Position numbers and translations under genes: made by a program. A stretch of 64,000 nucleotides of DNA. Source: Owenia fusiformis. Lineage: Eukaryota; Annelida; Polychaeta; Sabellida; Oweniidae. Under the pieces are notes generated by a model. The model was not told the DNA's origin. It did no database searches and worked only from the letters and a program-made list of their open reading frames with translations. The DNA lies in the NCBI GenBank assembly GCA_903813345.2, contig CAIIXF020000010.1:34149425-34213424 (forward strand). The letters run 5' to 3'. Shown here piece by piece: positions 1 to 13,513 of this stretch. Numbering within the stretch: position 1 is the first letter of the stretch; each line of letters starts with the position of its first letter.

Positions 1-660
1 ATGAAGTCAATGACAATATATTTCAATTGCACCCAGCCATGTTCCCCTTGTGACCCCTACAACATTTGGTAAGAATATTGGTACAAATTGTGTGACAATT
101 ATTAGACAGCATCCTGAATATGACAGATATGATTATGACGTCATAGACGAGATATCTCTGGGTTGGTCAGTAATGAGTTAATGAAACAACTACAGGGTGT
201 CAAATAAATATGATCTCCCCCTTAATTTCAAGAGAATGTGCATAAAAGTGCATCAAGTTGAGCTAAGTCATCTGAAACTTCTTGTAGGGTTGCTCCATGA
301 AGCCTAGTTTTAATGTGCTAAAGAACAATTCTGGTTTTATGCAGACAAAAAAGTTATGCAACAATATGTGGATGTTAAAGTTGAGGGGGAGAATACATTT
401 ATTTGACACCCTGTACAACAGAATTGTCAAGGTTAAACAGCAGTTGCAGGAAATATAGGGGCAGATAAACCTCAATTGTCAGGGTCATACCTGAGTTAAA
501 ATGTAAGTCAATCAATACAGTAAATAAATCGATCAATCTTATATAAGTTAATCCTTCTGAAATGTAACAGTTGTTACGTGAACATTTGAAGGAACTCAAA
601 TACGCGTGCTTAATTGATTTCCATTGGTTGGACTATTTTCCATAAGCATGAATTACACTT
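1..660. other. No gene seen
   Basis: AT-rich DNA with only short, low-complexity open frames. A TGACGTCA palindrome occurs near 135. Nothing else is supportable. Confidence 0.5.
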
Positions 661-664
661 ACAT

Positions 665-908
665 AAGAGGGGGAGAAACCCCAGGGTTCAAAGATGACAT
701 ACGCTTATAATGTAAATCTTTATTGAGATGACATCGTCGCTGATTGGTTTAGCGAGTTGATCGTTGATTGGTTTAAAACTAGGTCAATTTGAAAACTTTT
801 GAAAACCAAGATGGAGGATAATCAAATATATGTACTTCCGGGGAAAGGATGTGCGCGAAGGAGGAATCCATATGTCATCAATTGAATCATGGGGGTTTCC
901 CTCCTCTT
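665..908 (+). mobile_element. 244-bp MITE with 8-bp target duplication (hAT-like), copy 1
   Basis: The element begins aagagggggagaaacccc and ends with the imperfect inverse gggggtttccctcctctt. It is flanked by identical 8-bp direct repeats ACTTACAT at 657-664 and 909-916. An 8-bp duplication is typical of the hAT superfamily. A second copy in opposite orientation lies at 50150-50381. There is no coding capacity, so it is non-autonomous. Confidence 0.8.
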
Positions 909-1112
909 ACTTACATTAAATAGGTGAAGTATTACATCATCATGAAATGAATAAGTCGGAAGACGTTATTGGTCAGAATGCACTAAAACCTGCTTGAAAC
1001 TGCGAAAATTCCTCCAATCTGAATTTTAAAATCATTTTCATGATTATTATCGTATCGATATAATTGATGAATTGGGAAATATATTTCATGAGGATATTAT
1101 CATTAATAGTAC

Positions 1113-1182
1113 AATAACGTCATTTCGAAGGGCAAAATAGTGAAATATTGGACTGAGGGCCGAAGGCAGAAATGACGTTATT
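1113..1182. repeat. Foldback with 14-bp arms
   Basis: AATAACGTCATTTC (1113-1126) is the exact inverse of GAAATGACGTTATT (1169-1182), separated by 42 nt. The arms include the CRE-like core ACGTCA. It probably belongs to a larger decayed miniature transposon. Confidence 0.55.
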
Positions 1183-1329
1183 AGTATTATTACCACCGTT
1201 AATGACCAGGACTGAAACAGCAAGAAAATCTTATGCACTGAACGATATCTAATTTCCCGGGGAAAATTGCCGGTTGTTAAATGCATTCTCGACCAGTCAT
1301 TTAATGCATTCTTGACCACCACTATGACG

Positions 1330-4300
1330 TCACATATTGCTCAGGTCGATATAGTAAAATGAATGCCTTGTAAACTAGCACTAAAACCCCTAGAACTGGC
1401 CCGGCAAGGTGGTAATAATATGTAATGGTAGAATATATGAAGTGTTGATGTACCATTTCCCAAAATTTTGTTTTCATTTTTTTCGAAACATGTTATGCAA
1501 AATCTATTTCGTAGTCTGATATAATATTTCATGAGAAGCAATTCATGACCTTTATCAACCATAAAGCTCTCATGTTATAGTAATATAAAAATAGTATGAA
1601 TGTATTTGTAGTTCTATTTATCTCTTAATTAGAGTGGTATAGTACACAAGGTTCATTCATTATGCAAGCTCCAAATATGAGCGTGCTCTATTTGAATTTT
1701 TAAACCAATCAGAATGCAGCATAGCCAATAATGAACGTTCTCTATTTCTCCATACATGCACGATCGTTCTCCATTCAATCTGCTTCCAGGAATAGATATA
1801 CATGTACGTATTGTGTTGTATTATGACGTCACAACTTGGAATGGCAAAAATAGCAGCAAGTTTGGTTATTTCATTTACCTAAATCACCAATTCTCTGAAC
1901 AATCTTTCATTTTCTATGTTTGAATCGGAATTCCGTGGACAGAATGTCAGTACAAATGCACTCACCTTCTGTCCGTGGCTTTGTATGACATTCTGTCCAA
2001 CTCGTGCTGAATTTCACCAGATTGAACAGCCTATCATTATTTATTCCTTAATGAATATACTAGATATTTTTAAAGTGGAACGGCAGAGTCAGAGATTCAC
2101 CTTGATGAACTAATTGAATGAGGTCAGTTCATTACATAGGATGAACACCATGCCATGCCATGCCAAGCATAGCATTTATTTGTTTTATTATCAGTGTTAT
2201 TTTTCAATTTTATGGCTTTCTCGTTCAACTTCTATTAAGGGATTTAATTTTTGCTGATTTTTTTCTGAGAAATATTTAATGAAATATATATATTTGTGCA
2301 TCATCTTTTGGATTTTGTCCAAGTGGCTTTAAGGTTCATAGTATAATGTAGCTTTACCATGAAATAGTATGTAATGAATGCCTGAGGCTTTAACATTAGT
2401 ACATATAGTTTAACCATCCAGTATAGTTCAAAATTAGATGTTTTGGTCAGTAGCCCTATCTATGATAGATAAACAGGTAATTATTCATCAACATAAATAT
2501 GCTAGACTAATAATGAGTAACATAATATTTGGTCAAGTTACATTTTAAAGTGTAGCATAGGATATCGAATCTTGTAGAATTTTGTAGTGGTAATAAAGCA
2601 GAGATATAAAGACACTATTCAGAATTATGCAGAAGCACTGAAAAAAGTCATTCAACTTAAAGAACAAAGTGAGAAGTATAATTTTTAATTGCTAGATTAA
2701 GGGGTCCTGATAGGCCAAAGACCCCGTGGATGACAAGAAATTGTTTCTGGATCAGATTTTGAAATCATACTTGAAACTAAACAGGTAAAATCATTTTTGT
2801 TTGTTTGTTTGTTTTTGATGGGAGGTTTCTTGAAATATTTTCAAACAAATTCAGTGAGAATTAAATTTTACAATACTCTTAATTGTAATGCAAAAATAGA
2901 CTAGAATGAGCAATACCATTTTAAGTTCATGTTCCTCCGAGGTGATCTTCTAAGTTCTTGTATCTCAAAGATATAGGTTATATATACTCAATGATGATTA
3001 TTTAAGGTCATATACTCAGTGATGATCCTTTGAGGTCATCTACTGAGAGATAATCCTTTAATTTCATGCACCTCAGTGTTAATCCTATTCGTTCACATTC
3101 CTGATACAAATAATCTAAATATCTTGGATGCAATAGTCTATATATAATAGGATTACATGAGAATATGTAGCACCTTTCTAATTAATAACCTCGTTAAGGC
3201 TATCAAACGCTTTACTCTTACTGTACTAGGAAGTTGCAATGGTGTTACATAAAACTTTGGTTAAAATATCCGTCTGCTCATGCTTATTTCTCTCAATTTC
3301 TCTTTAAAATTTGAATAAAGTGTCAGTTTTTTTGGCATTTCTATACAATTTAAAGTATCATTTTTATTCCTGTTAAGTTTAATTTTTAATCTATCTCACA
3401 TTTTCTATTCAATTTTGCATTTTTAAATGTAACCCGTTTTGTATTTTATGAATCGGTTTGGCATTAGGTGATTAATTGTACACAAGGTACTTTGGTTATA
3501 CATAGTAATATAGTTTCTAAACATGCTAATGTTTTGTTGGTGAATATGAAGAATTCTCTGGGGGTTTTATCCTTTCATACTATTTTATTAACAGTTATTT
3601 TTATAACTTTGAGTATGTTCCATTATCCTATAAGAATATAATCAATGGTTTCAAACTGCATATCGTTAGCAGCAGGAACATGTGATTTTCTTCTGTTTTT
3701 ACCGAATATGTTTCCTTGTTAAAATGATTATTTGCCTGTTGTTGTTTTTTCATTTGTTTCGCCTGTTTTCATTTGTTTTACCAATTGCCAGAGATTGTAA
3801 TGCAACCCAGTTTCTATAGCCATGCTGGATAAATCCTAAGGTTGTTTTTTCAATGTACTATCAGAAAATCTTAAATGTCAGATATTTCATTAAACTTAGA
3901 GAAAGTATAAAAATTTCAGTGTGCTTTCACAAATATTTTACAAATATTTTTTAATTTTCATGACAACATGTATATTTACTCTATTTCATGCTGATTCAAG
4001 CCTACTTTTTCATGTTGCATTCCATTTTGAATGAGAACCCACATGCCTGACATTTTTCAAAGCCTGACATTTTTCATTAGAGTGTATTACTTCTCTCCAG
4101 GATGAAACGTGCATAAAACCACAATTTAAAATCACACCAGAATATCAAGGGCAACCACGAATCAATAAACGTTATTCCATAGGCAGGTCAATGACATTCT
4201 TGTCTTATAGTCTATCAGTCTAAATCATAATATCAGCGAAATCTGTTAAGGATTTTGTCGATTGGTGTGGCGTGGAATTGATTCTGACAGGGTATGCAAC

Positions 4301-5770
4301 AGATTTACAATTAAAAGAGTGTGAATCTCGCTGGTATCAGCTGCTTATTGACGTAAGCAACGTCTCGTCCTCGCAAATCAATGTCATGTTTTCTTTTTGG
4401 AAATAGAGAGGAAAGAAGAGAGATATCCAAGGAATAAAGTAAACAGGCATGAAGCAGAGATTCAAAATTATTTACAAATGTAAACAAATCTGGCATTTTG
4501 TTTCGATTAAAGCGATAAACTAGAACAAGCATGTGTAGAAATTACTTTTTTGTAGAGTTTTGAAGTAGTCATTGGCTCTTTATTACTAATTCCAGCATTT
4601 CATTTCACTTGGTGCATGTAAAAGCAGAATCATATGTAACAATTTTCTTTCTTGCTATTTCTTCATAGTACTTTGCTTTTTTTGGTTAAAACATTTGAGG
4701 ACTTGTTCTGATATAATCAAATTCTTGAGGCGCTGTCCAAAAGCCAAGGTTGCCAAGGTGATAAATGTCATGACGATTATGTTTCGAAGTACAACATTGA
4801 GAGGATTCGGTCAAAAATTAAGAAATGATTTGAATAGGGTTGTTACTGGCATTCTAAAGTATACAAAAATTCAATAACATTTTACATTTTTTCAAATTTT
4901 GGGGAGAAATTGAGTGAAATAAGCATGGATAGTTGGATGTTTCATACTTCAGAACCTTACAACGCTGTAAAGATATTTTGAAATTCTATCCAAATATAGT
5001 TTATACATTTTCTTCCTGTGGATGTATAGCATATGGTTTCTGCATATTGAATAGCAGGGATAGAACAACCAATTTGTGTTTTACTTCAAGAAAAAAAACT
5101 TTGCAAGTTCTTGATGTACATGTACTATATATGATGAAGGTCAGAAAAGCTCACTTCACATGAATTATTTACTGTTGCCATGCCATCACAAAACAATGAC
5201 TTTAATCATACACCAGCATTTTCAATAAGTTGTCTTAAAGTAGGGATGGATTGATTTTAAAAAGTGGGTCTCATCTCAAAAAGTGGGTCCTACAAAACTG
5301 ATGGACTACTGGTTTCTAGGTCATTGATCAGTTGATGGTTGCATGGACCCCTGATATATCCATCACTGGGTATCAAAGGGATCTTACATCTTAATTTTCA
5401 TTCTACTAATGAACTTCCAAAACGCCATTAAAAAACATTTGAGATCATTGAGTTCAGCATGAAACTGTCGTCATCTATTATAGTAAGAGGATTGTGTGTA
5501 CCAATGAAAAATCATGGCACGGTAAGTGATTATCTTGGGGGGGGGGGTGTCGGAACCGCTTATCTCATGTGTTGTAGGCAGAATTCACACAACATTTTTA
5601 TCTCAAACATGTGTCCGTATCATAGGTCTAAGAAAATGTAGATGTTTGCAAACAAATAGTTCAGAAGACAACAGAATTGTTGATTTAATACCTCACTTTT
5701 GTTAAGTAAACGGAACTTGAAAAACAGTTAAGATCTGAACCTCTAACCCGTTCTTATCTCCTCTAGATAT
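1330..5770. other. No gene seen; one F1-family repeat
   Basis: AT-rich sequence with short open frames that lack coding character. TGACGTCA occurs at 1323 and 1825 (approximate). A degenerate F1-family copy lies at about 3270-3440. No RNA gene is recognised. Confidence 0.45.
3270..3440 (+). repeat. F1 dispersed repeat, degenerate copy
   Basis: It starts tccgtctgctcatgcttatt, continues with ctctttaaaatttgaataaa and ends near attttgcatttttaaatgt, matching the F1 copies at 18881, 23780 and 36971. The middle is diverged. Confidence 0.6.
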
Positions 5771-5776
5771 CATTGA

Positions 5777-6150
5777 GCGGAACACCTTTCAATTCCACCT
5801 TTCAATTCCAAGTGGAACACCTTTCAACTCCAAGTGGAACGCCTTTCAGTCCAAAGTGGAACACCTTTCAATTCCAAGTGGAACACATTTCAGTCCAAAG
5901 TAGAACATCTTTCAATTCCAAGTGGAACGCCTTTCAATTATAAATAGAACACATTTCAGTCCAAAGTGGAACACCTTTCACTTCCAAGTGGAACACCTAT
6001 AGTCTTAAGTAGAATACCTTTCAATTCTAAGACGAACACATTTTACTTCCAAGTGGAAGACTTTGCATACCCAAGTGGAACATATTTCAATTCTAAGTAG
6101 AACACCTTACACTTCCATGCGGAACATATTTCATTTCCAAGTGGAACAAT
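5777..6150. repeat. Minisatellite, ~24-bp unit 'gtggaacacctttcaattcca'-like
   Basis: About 14 degenerate copies of a ~24-bp unit (gtggaacacctttcaattcc and variants) in direct tandem. A related, weaker array lies at 25020-25180, so the unit may be seeded by a dispersed element. Confidence 0.75.
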
Positions 6151-6269
6151 ATTTTCAGGTACCAAAAGTATTCCTCAAACACGGGTTTTACTATACTGAG
6201 CTTTTGAGTACTGCATCTGCATTTATCAAGACGCAAAAGTACAAGATAAATCTGCCGGAGAGATATTTA

Positions 6270-8840
6270 TAAAGGATAAAAAATAAGACATTTTTCCTGA
6301 TATAAAACACTCTGCTCTTGCTTGCATATGAAATTCTGTATTCTCAAGGTCCCCTTGTCTCAATAACTGAATCTCTTCTTATTTTAATTAATCAATTGGA
6401 TCAAACCTCTAAATATTCATTTCAATACCCTAGCAATTTCCAGATACCTTAATTGGTATTGGGTAATATGAACAAAGGGATGCATCATGTTAAGGACACG
6501 ATGTTGTGACTAAAACATAGAAGGTCTCTTTAATGCTTTCAATATATTTCCCAATGCATGGCTTGAGAGTAGACCTAGTTAGAAGAGAAGAAACCTCAAC
6601 TCAGATCAAATACATGTTATCACATCTAAAGAACTGAGTACTACTTATATGGAGATAAAAAAATGGATACATGTTATAAAGTAAAGTACATGTTACATTG
6701 TTAGTTAACCCGATTTGGTTATTGGATATTCGATGTTCATATCTGCATAGAACAAACATAGGATTGGATTTATATTATAATATCATGGCCAAGGTCAGAC
6801 TTAGAGTTTCAGAATGACTGTAGAATTGCTTGACAATCGTAGTATCGAAAGTAAGATCATTATAATTATAAAATCAGAGGTATATATTTTAAAGATTGGA
6901 TGTAACAGAACCGATATCATGTAATATGGATCAGACATACAACGAGTTTGCAATATGCAGGCAGAACCTCGTAATTTTGTATTGAATTAACGAGATATTG
7001 GTCAGCAATTTATCTTACGTTCCCTCGCCATTTCAAGCTAGTATGGTTTTGCTTTGTGTTTTGGTCGGTTGAGTTACTGGAGGTTATGAATTAAGAGTAA
7101 TATTTTGCGATCTGAAAAAATCGATGATTCTCAAATTTTGCAATTATTGTTGGTGAAAGATGATGATATTGTAAATTTCTCAAAATAATCGTATATAGAA
7201 CAATGGACATGTTAATGTCTCAATTGTATTTATTTGAATATATTTCATTTTTTAGAAAATATAGTCGTGACTGGTCCCGTTATACAGCAGTGTTGAATTG
7301 TTTTTTATGAAGCAATTTGGCAAAAAGCTCTGTAACAAATGATTTTGTGCCTGTGTGATACCTTAAAATTCCTTTGCTACAAAGCTTTTATCAAAATGCT
7401 TACCGAAGCAATTGAATAGTGTTACATGGCGAAGATTTCCAAATTGACGCATTTTTCAGAAAAATTGCCTTCAATATCTAATTCAAATTTTAATCGTGGA
7501 CTCGTCACTGTCCAAACTTCAATGGTGATTCGGTGATGCTTTTTCCATGCCAGATCTCTCCATATAAGGAAACAACTCATTTTGGAGCATTTTGCCTAAT
7601 TAAGGTATAAGAAAATAATCGCAATTCTTGATTCACAATGTTTAGATCCACTTGGAAAACGATGATGAGAATATGATCGAAGTAGTTTTATTTGAGGTCA
7701 ACATTTTGGCTTAATATAGTTAGTTGATATACATGTTGTTAGCATTAAATGATTTGGGAATTGATTACTACACCCCAAATTTTCAAATATGGATAACCAA
7801 TTGGAAAAGCTCTACTCGAAATTTCAACGATCACTTAAGTACAATTCCTCACGCTTTTTCAGGGTGCCGAGTTGTAATTATTTCAACAGCTTAAACAATA
7901 TTTTCTCTTTCGGCAATGTAAAAACAGATCTTTATCGACATGGTATCTTATATTCAGCTTGTCATTCTCACATCTTTAAAGGTTTAACACCTAGTTGATT
8001 ATTTAATCTCAAACGGTCAGATTATTAAATGACAATTAAATCCTTAGCCCTCTATAATCATGTATAAATTTATATATAATTTATTATGTAAATAAAAACA
8101 ATTAACCTATTTAAAAAAAATTCATTTACAAAGATGCGTAGAGAATCCTTAGATTAATCACTATATATTATTAATCAAATCAAATACAGAACTTTTTTCT
8201 AAAACTACTAAGATACTTTATTTATTTTATTGCTAAATGAAACACGAATGTAGTGTGTGATATCAGGGCACCCAATGAACTAAACCAACAATGTGAAGTT
8301 TTTTTTCAAAAAAAAAAAAATGGGTTTAAGAAATAATCAAACAACAAAATATCTGTTACAAAAATTATTGAGGACAGTTTTCTCATTGAAGGATTTCAAG
8401 ATATATTCTTTGTTGTAATACTACAATGACAAAATAAAAATCCTCAATGTGATATGCGGGAGAATCAAAGTTACCCTGCAGTGGCCTCATCATACGCCAC
8501 ATTGATGTTTCTCACAGAGATTAAGCCTTTGTAAATAAAAATCCATCTGCTCAAGCTCATTCCCTTCATATCTCTCTGAAATTTTGAAGGAAACATTTCA
8601 ATTTTCAGGCATTTTTTCATAGTGAGGGATCACCAACTTTTATGAGTTCTCATCTTGTTTAAAAATTATTGGAAGATGTAATAAGTATCAAAAGTGTCAT
8701 TTCTGTATTTATAATTTTGCGTTTAAACTCGATGCCTTTAAGGTCACTTTCATTAATTAATTCAAATCATTGCATTTTGGGTTCTCGTATATTATTCCTC
8801 ATTTATATGTTGGGAACTTGTAGCTGTGACCATCTATTGA
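6270..8840. other. No gene seen
   Basis: AT-rich DNA with a poly-A tract near 8308-8321. A decayed F1 fragment may lie at 8545-8620. Open frames are short and lack recognisable motifs. Confidence 0.4.
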
Positions 8841-8849
8841 GATAGGTGT

Positions 8850-9170
8850 TCAGTGTGTTGTGTTGGCATTCAGCGTGCAAGTGTTGGCATTCAGCGTGCA
8901 GGTGTTGGCATTCAGCGTGCGGTCTTAGACTTCAACATTTTGACATTGAGCATGCAGGTTTTAGCATTCAGCATAGTGTGGCATTCATCGTGTAGGATTT
9001 GGCATTCAGCGGTGTTAGAATTCAACAAAGTTTTGGCATTTAGTATACAGTGTTAGCATTCAGCATGGTTTTGGCATTCAGCGTGCTGGTTTTGGCATCC
9101 AGCGTGCAAAGTTAGGCATTCAGCATGGTGGAATTTAAACATTCAGTGATTTTGACATTCTACATGTGGG
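8850..9170. repeat. Minisatellite, ~22-bp unit 'tgttggcattcagcgtgca'
   Basis: About 13 copies of gtgttggcattcagcgtgca and degenerate variants in tandem. The first three are nearly identical and later copies decay. No splice or coding context is evident. Confidence 0.75.
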
Positions 9171-9707
9171 ATTTCAAAGAAACATTCCACGTATACAATA
9201 ATATACCCTAAGGGGTTCGAAGAAAATATTTTTGCGCTTGCACGGAAAATTTTAAGCACCTTAAACCAAAAATTAGGCCCAAATTTTGAAAACATATGGC
9301 CCATTTTCTTGATAATGCTGAAATTTAAAAATAAGGCCCAGTTATTCAGAAAAAGGCTCTCTTTAAAGAAGCAAAGTCAAACAATTGAAAAGGTTATATA
9401 CATATGTGCATCTCAAGTTCTAAGTCTTCTTGTATTATTACGCGTGATGGAGGTGCTATGCCTCAGAGATTTCAAAATGGGGAGAGCGGTGATATATATA
9501 ACATTTTTTTATTTTTTTATTTCCAATTTTATCATTTTACAGTATATGTCATGACATAGATAACATAAATGCATACAGTTATACATAATATTACATTAAT
9601 ACATAGTATATAAATTGTATATTTTCAAGCGATAGAGAGAGAGAGAGGGTTTGAATCTTTGTGATTTGAACATGAGAGGGATGTTACATTATATGAAGCT
9701 TATTATC

Positions 9708-9974
9708 TCATTCATCATTTGAAATACATGATAGCACTAATTTCCATAAATTTTCAAACTCTATCTCCTTGTGTTTCTTTATTGAAATATACTTATTGTA
9801 GTTATATTGTTTTTTTAAATACCTTTCAAACCCTAGTTTGCATGTGGCCATTTCTTCTAGTTTATTTACATAAATATAATGACTCATGTAGATGAGAAAC
9901 AAGTAATCATTTTGTGTGACTTTCTCACCTAGCGATATATATAACATTGTATAACAGACAGATCTTTGAATCAT
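9708..9974 (-). pseudogene. Possible C-terminal remnant of a LINE reverse transcriptase
   Basis: An open frame of 88 codons on the minus strand contains LFLIYMSHYIYVNKLEEMAT, FERYLKKQ and an ISIKKHKEIEFENLW ending. The pattern (hydrophobic-YIY-basic, then F..YLK.., then KxxxFxxxW near the C-terminus) resembles the tail of invertebrate non-LTR reverse transcriptases. No catalytic FADD or YADD block is visible upstream, so it would be a 5'-truncated fossil. This is recognised by pattern only and could be chance. Confidence 0.3.
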
Positions 9975-10733
9975 ATTGAGTCATCCTTTGAATTATTTTA
10001 TGATTGTCATCAATTTTAATATCCTGTTATTATATTGTTATTATTCGAAATATTTGCTAATATGTTTAACAATTGGTCTTAAAGTATCCCTGGATTTCAT
10101 GACGTCAAAGATGAACATTAGTTCTAAAAATTCTGTACTTTACGTAACAATCTGGAAATGACACCCTGGATCAATGATATAACTTAATTGGCTTATTTTG
10201 ATATTATAAAACTGTAAAATTGTCTAACCTTGTCCGAGGGAAGAATTTTCTTCTTGATCAAAATTGTAGTTTCAAACACTTCTAAATATGACCTTTTCAG
10301 AGGCTATTACTATTACTCCTATACCAGGGTTCCTATCTTCATGGGTACAGGGACATTTTTGCTGTTGGATTTTTTGACGGATTAAACACTAATTATGAGT
10401 AGCTATTAAACGTCATTATTTAAATTCATAGTTTCATTATTATATCTTAATTGTGGATGGTGGTTGTCATCTGAAACAAATGAAAAAAATGGTGGTTGCC
10501 ATCTGTAACAAATATAAAGTAGCGGTTGATGTTTGTAAAAAATGGTGGTGGTGACATTTTGCATGTTAATTCTTTGTGATTTATGAGTTCCTTCATATTC
10601 ATTTGACTTAGCTTCTTAAAAGTTAGCTTCATCTTCTTTGAGTCTTACTTCCAGTCAGAAATAGAAAATAAAACAGAAGTAAAACTTGTTGGACTTGGGT
10701 CGAACAACCGTCACATTCTCAGTTTTTAACCAC

Positions 10734-10930
10734 AGGCCTGTAGCAAGGGGGGGGGGGGTGGGGGGGTGGGAGGGAGGGGGGATTGAACCCCCTGGCCAGA
10801 ATGTTTTTCAAAATCATGCAGTTTTTCACCATTCTGAGCACTTTTAAAGTGATTTTGGGCCAAAGTTGTCAAATTTGAACGCCCCAGGAATTCTTTGAAA
10901 AGTGAACCCCCTTGGTGAAAGCTAAACCAC
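10734..10930. mobile_element. F3 dispersed element with G-run, copy 1
   Basis: It opens with caggcctgtagcaagggg, a long G tract and attgaaccccctggcc, and continues with aaaatcatgcagtttttcac and ttctgagca before aaagtgaaccccc. The same ordered blocks recur at 17573-17765 and, inverted, at 55414-55600, showing a dispersed short element. Terminal caggcc/gggcctg inverse matches suggest a MITE. Confidence 0.6.
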
Positions 10931-11035
10931 AATGCAGATAAGCAATCCTTTATACCCTTTGCATTCGTTTGACTTCACTTCTTAAAAGAGAGCTTCGTCT
11001 TCACTCTTTCAAACTAAAATAAACCTGTGAACTCA

Positions 11036-11330
11036 CCGCGCCAATCAGTGTTCGTCGGCCAAATTTGACCGACGTTCTATATATGGTCATTCCTTCTGAC
11101 GTCATCGTTGAGCCCGGAATTGACCAATGACATGCGCATATTTAATTAGAACGCATTTGGCGTATGTTTCTTCAAGCTCGCTGATTAGAGGAAGAAAGGT
11201 CAGCGCGTAGGTTAGAAGTGATTTATTTCCGAAACTGTCACCGGTACCCGTCGTGGGGGCGGGGCTACTAAACTGTAATATGGTCTCTACTAGGCAGAGT
11301 GTAGTTTAACTAGACTCTGCACGCAGGGTA
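11036..11330. promoter_or_regulatory. Promoter-like patch with CRE, CCAAT and GC box
   Basis: This patch is clearly richer in G, C and CpG than its surroundings. It has CCAATCA at 11041, an inverted GTCGGcC/GaCCGAC pair around 11054-11073, a full palindromic CRE TGACGTCA at 11097-11104, CCAAT again near 11123, and a GC box GGGGGCGGGG at 11255-11264. A CRE upstream of a cAMP phosphodiesterase would suit feedback control, but no transcription start can be read directly. It lies about 2.2 kb before the candidate first exon at 13514. Confidence 0.35.
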
Positions 11331-11339
11331 AATCCTTTA

Positions 11340-13510
11340 TAATAGGGTTTTAATAAATTATAATTGACATTGTAGCACTAATATTGACATCATAGACTTT
11401 TGCCAAGTCAATTTTGTCATAGCGACGCTTGTTTTGTTTTCAATAATGCGACACAAGATATGAATTTTTAGATTTATTTATACATGTTTGATCTTATAGC
11501 AACATTTAAATTAACATCCACATTAAATAGTATAACTTTAGAAAAGCGTACACTTAATTTATGTAAACAGTAAACACTAAACAGTGTCAAGGCCATTTAT
11601 ACTTTCTACAACAAGCGAGATCACATTGGAAACGAATTGTCAAAATGTCCCCATTAGTTTTTTTAACAAAAATGGTGTAAACAGGTCATTTATGTATAGT
11701 ACTATGTGTTTAAGAAAAAACTGTGAAAAGTTTGGATTTTTTTGGCAGGGAATTGTGCTATACATCTATATTGTTGTTGGATTAGGTCGAGCTTAGGTTG
11801 TCCTTCGCAAAAAAAGTCACTATCGACATTTTTAAATTCAAAACAAATTTTATATAATAATGATATATGTGATATAAACTTCTCGTGGGTATACTTTAGA
11901 TTAAATACTTGATAAAAATATTAGAGAATTGAGTTGTTTGCTCATTTGGAATTATATGGCAGGGAATAAGCGTGACCTCTTTGTAATTTTAAACACAGGT
12001 AAATAATGAAAGTAAATATACTGACAGGGGACTGTGATATTGACTCAGAGTTCAGAAACCTCTAGGGTTTATGATATTGAATTAAGCCCTTTTATATAAA
12101 ACTTTTAATGTAAATCACATCAAATAGAGGAATTACAGGAAAATCTTGATGTTCATGCAAGGACTAGGATAAACAGGTGCTGAAATTTCATGAAATAGAA
12201 AAGAGTATGTACCAGGAACCAGGATAAACAGGTGTGAAATTTTGAAAACTAATTTGTACTTAGTATACTAGTAAAGCAAGGCAGCTCTCATATTTTGAAG
12301 GTGGAAACTATTTGGAAGATATCATTTATCTCAGGAGTTGGGGAAAAGTGGTGATTTTGAAGTTGTTATTCACGAATAACCTTTTTCTGTGTTTACTATC
12401 TTCAAGGAAAGAGCAAGTTTTAAAAAATAAGACACAGCGGGAATGTACTATAGATCCATTTGTAGCCTGTGTGCAATTATGTGACGTCTTTCGATATAGT
12501 CTACATTGATCTATACTAAACTATTAGTTCAGTGGAAGTTGAACTATTAGCATATACTCATATAAGTGAGCCACTTATTGACAAATTATTCAGCCTCAAT
12601 TATATGTATATGTGAATTACATGGAGTGTGATACAGTGGATGCCTGAAACAAAAATACTACACATGAGCTTATAATTTGAGCCATCTTGCGAGTTTCACT
12701 GTTCAGTGAATTGGATTTATAAAAATCATGTTGCAGTCTATAAATACTGGATTTGAGATTATTGATATTTGTTTTAATTAGTTTGATTTATCGCAAGCTA
12801 GTATTAAACTATTGCGCTGAATGTATCTCAACAGCTTTGCATGAATGGACTTTACTTCTCATCTGCTTCCAATGAACTGTTAACTCAGAAAAAGCAATAT
12901 TTGAGAATCATCGAACTGTTAACACCGTTAAACTGTATTTAAGAATCAGCGAAGTGTTAACCTAGAAAAAGGAATATTTCGAAGATTCCATTGATGGAGT
13001 TTATTTTATGGTCGTTGAGTTCTTGATCGGAACCAACAGACTGAACGGAAAATACCAGAATGGGGATTATATAATTCAACGGAGCAAATGTGAAATGAAG
13101 TGATCGAAAGAGACTACTGAAAATATTTTTAGTTGCCTACAATTGCTCTTACATTTTTTGGATATGATCGATAAAGGCTAGAGCAACGTTGAAGCTATTT
13201 CGGAGATAGATGAAAGAGGCAATAAAGATTTGATTGGAGGATATATTTTCATATATAGCTAAAATGAATTTTTGTTCATTTGCTAAAATGTTTGTATGAT
13301 CTTGCGAAGGAGGATGATATTTAAAAAACGATAGACAGTTTATTATTACTAGGCAGTGCTGGAATTTATGTAACCGTACGATATATTTTGAACATTCATA
13401 TATATCATTGTTCAAAAACATACTAGCGGGATACATGTATCTAATAAATCATTTTCATATTTTGATCAGTATAATCGCTGGACTGGACTCGAAATTAAGG
13501 ATTATAAAAT
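11340..13510. other. No gene seen between promoter-like patch and candidate exon
   Basis: AT-rich DNA, presumably intergenic or 5' intronic/UTR, with no recognisable repeat array or coding segment. If 11036-11330 is a promoter, a 5' UTR exon could lie here but cannot be delimited. Confidence 0.35.
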
Positions 13511-13513
13511 TTT

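Noticed and set aside
2711-2782. Stop-free stretch reading KDPVDDKKLFLDQILKSYLK before a gtaaaa donor
   Set aside because: No pyrimidine-rich acceptor precedes it, the frame is closed by TAG just upstream, and no family is recognised.
5459-5521. ATG-led segment (MKLSSSIIVRGLCVPMKNHGT) ending at a gtaagt donor in phase 0
   Set aside because: The phase would suit PDE8 exon 1 and A is at -3, but it is 25 kb away, has no motif and sits in featureless DNA. Not stronger than chance, so not annotated.
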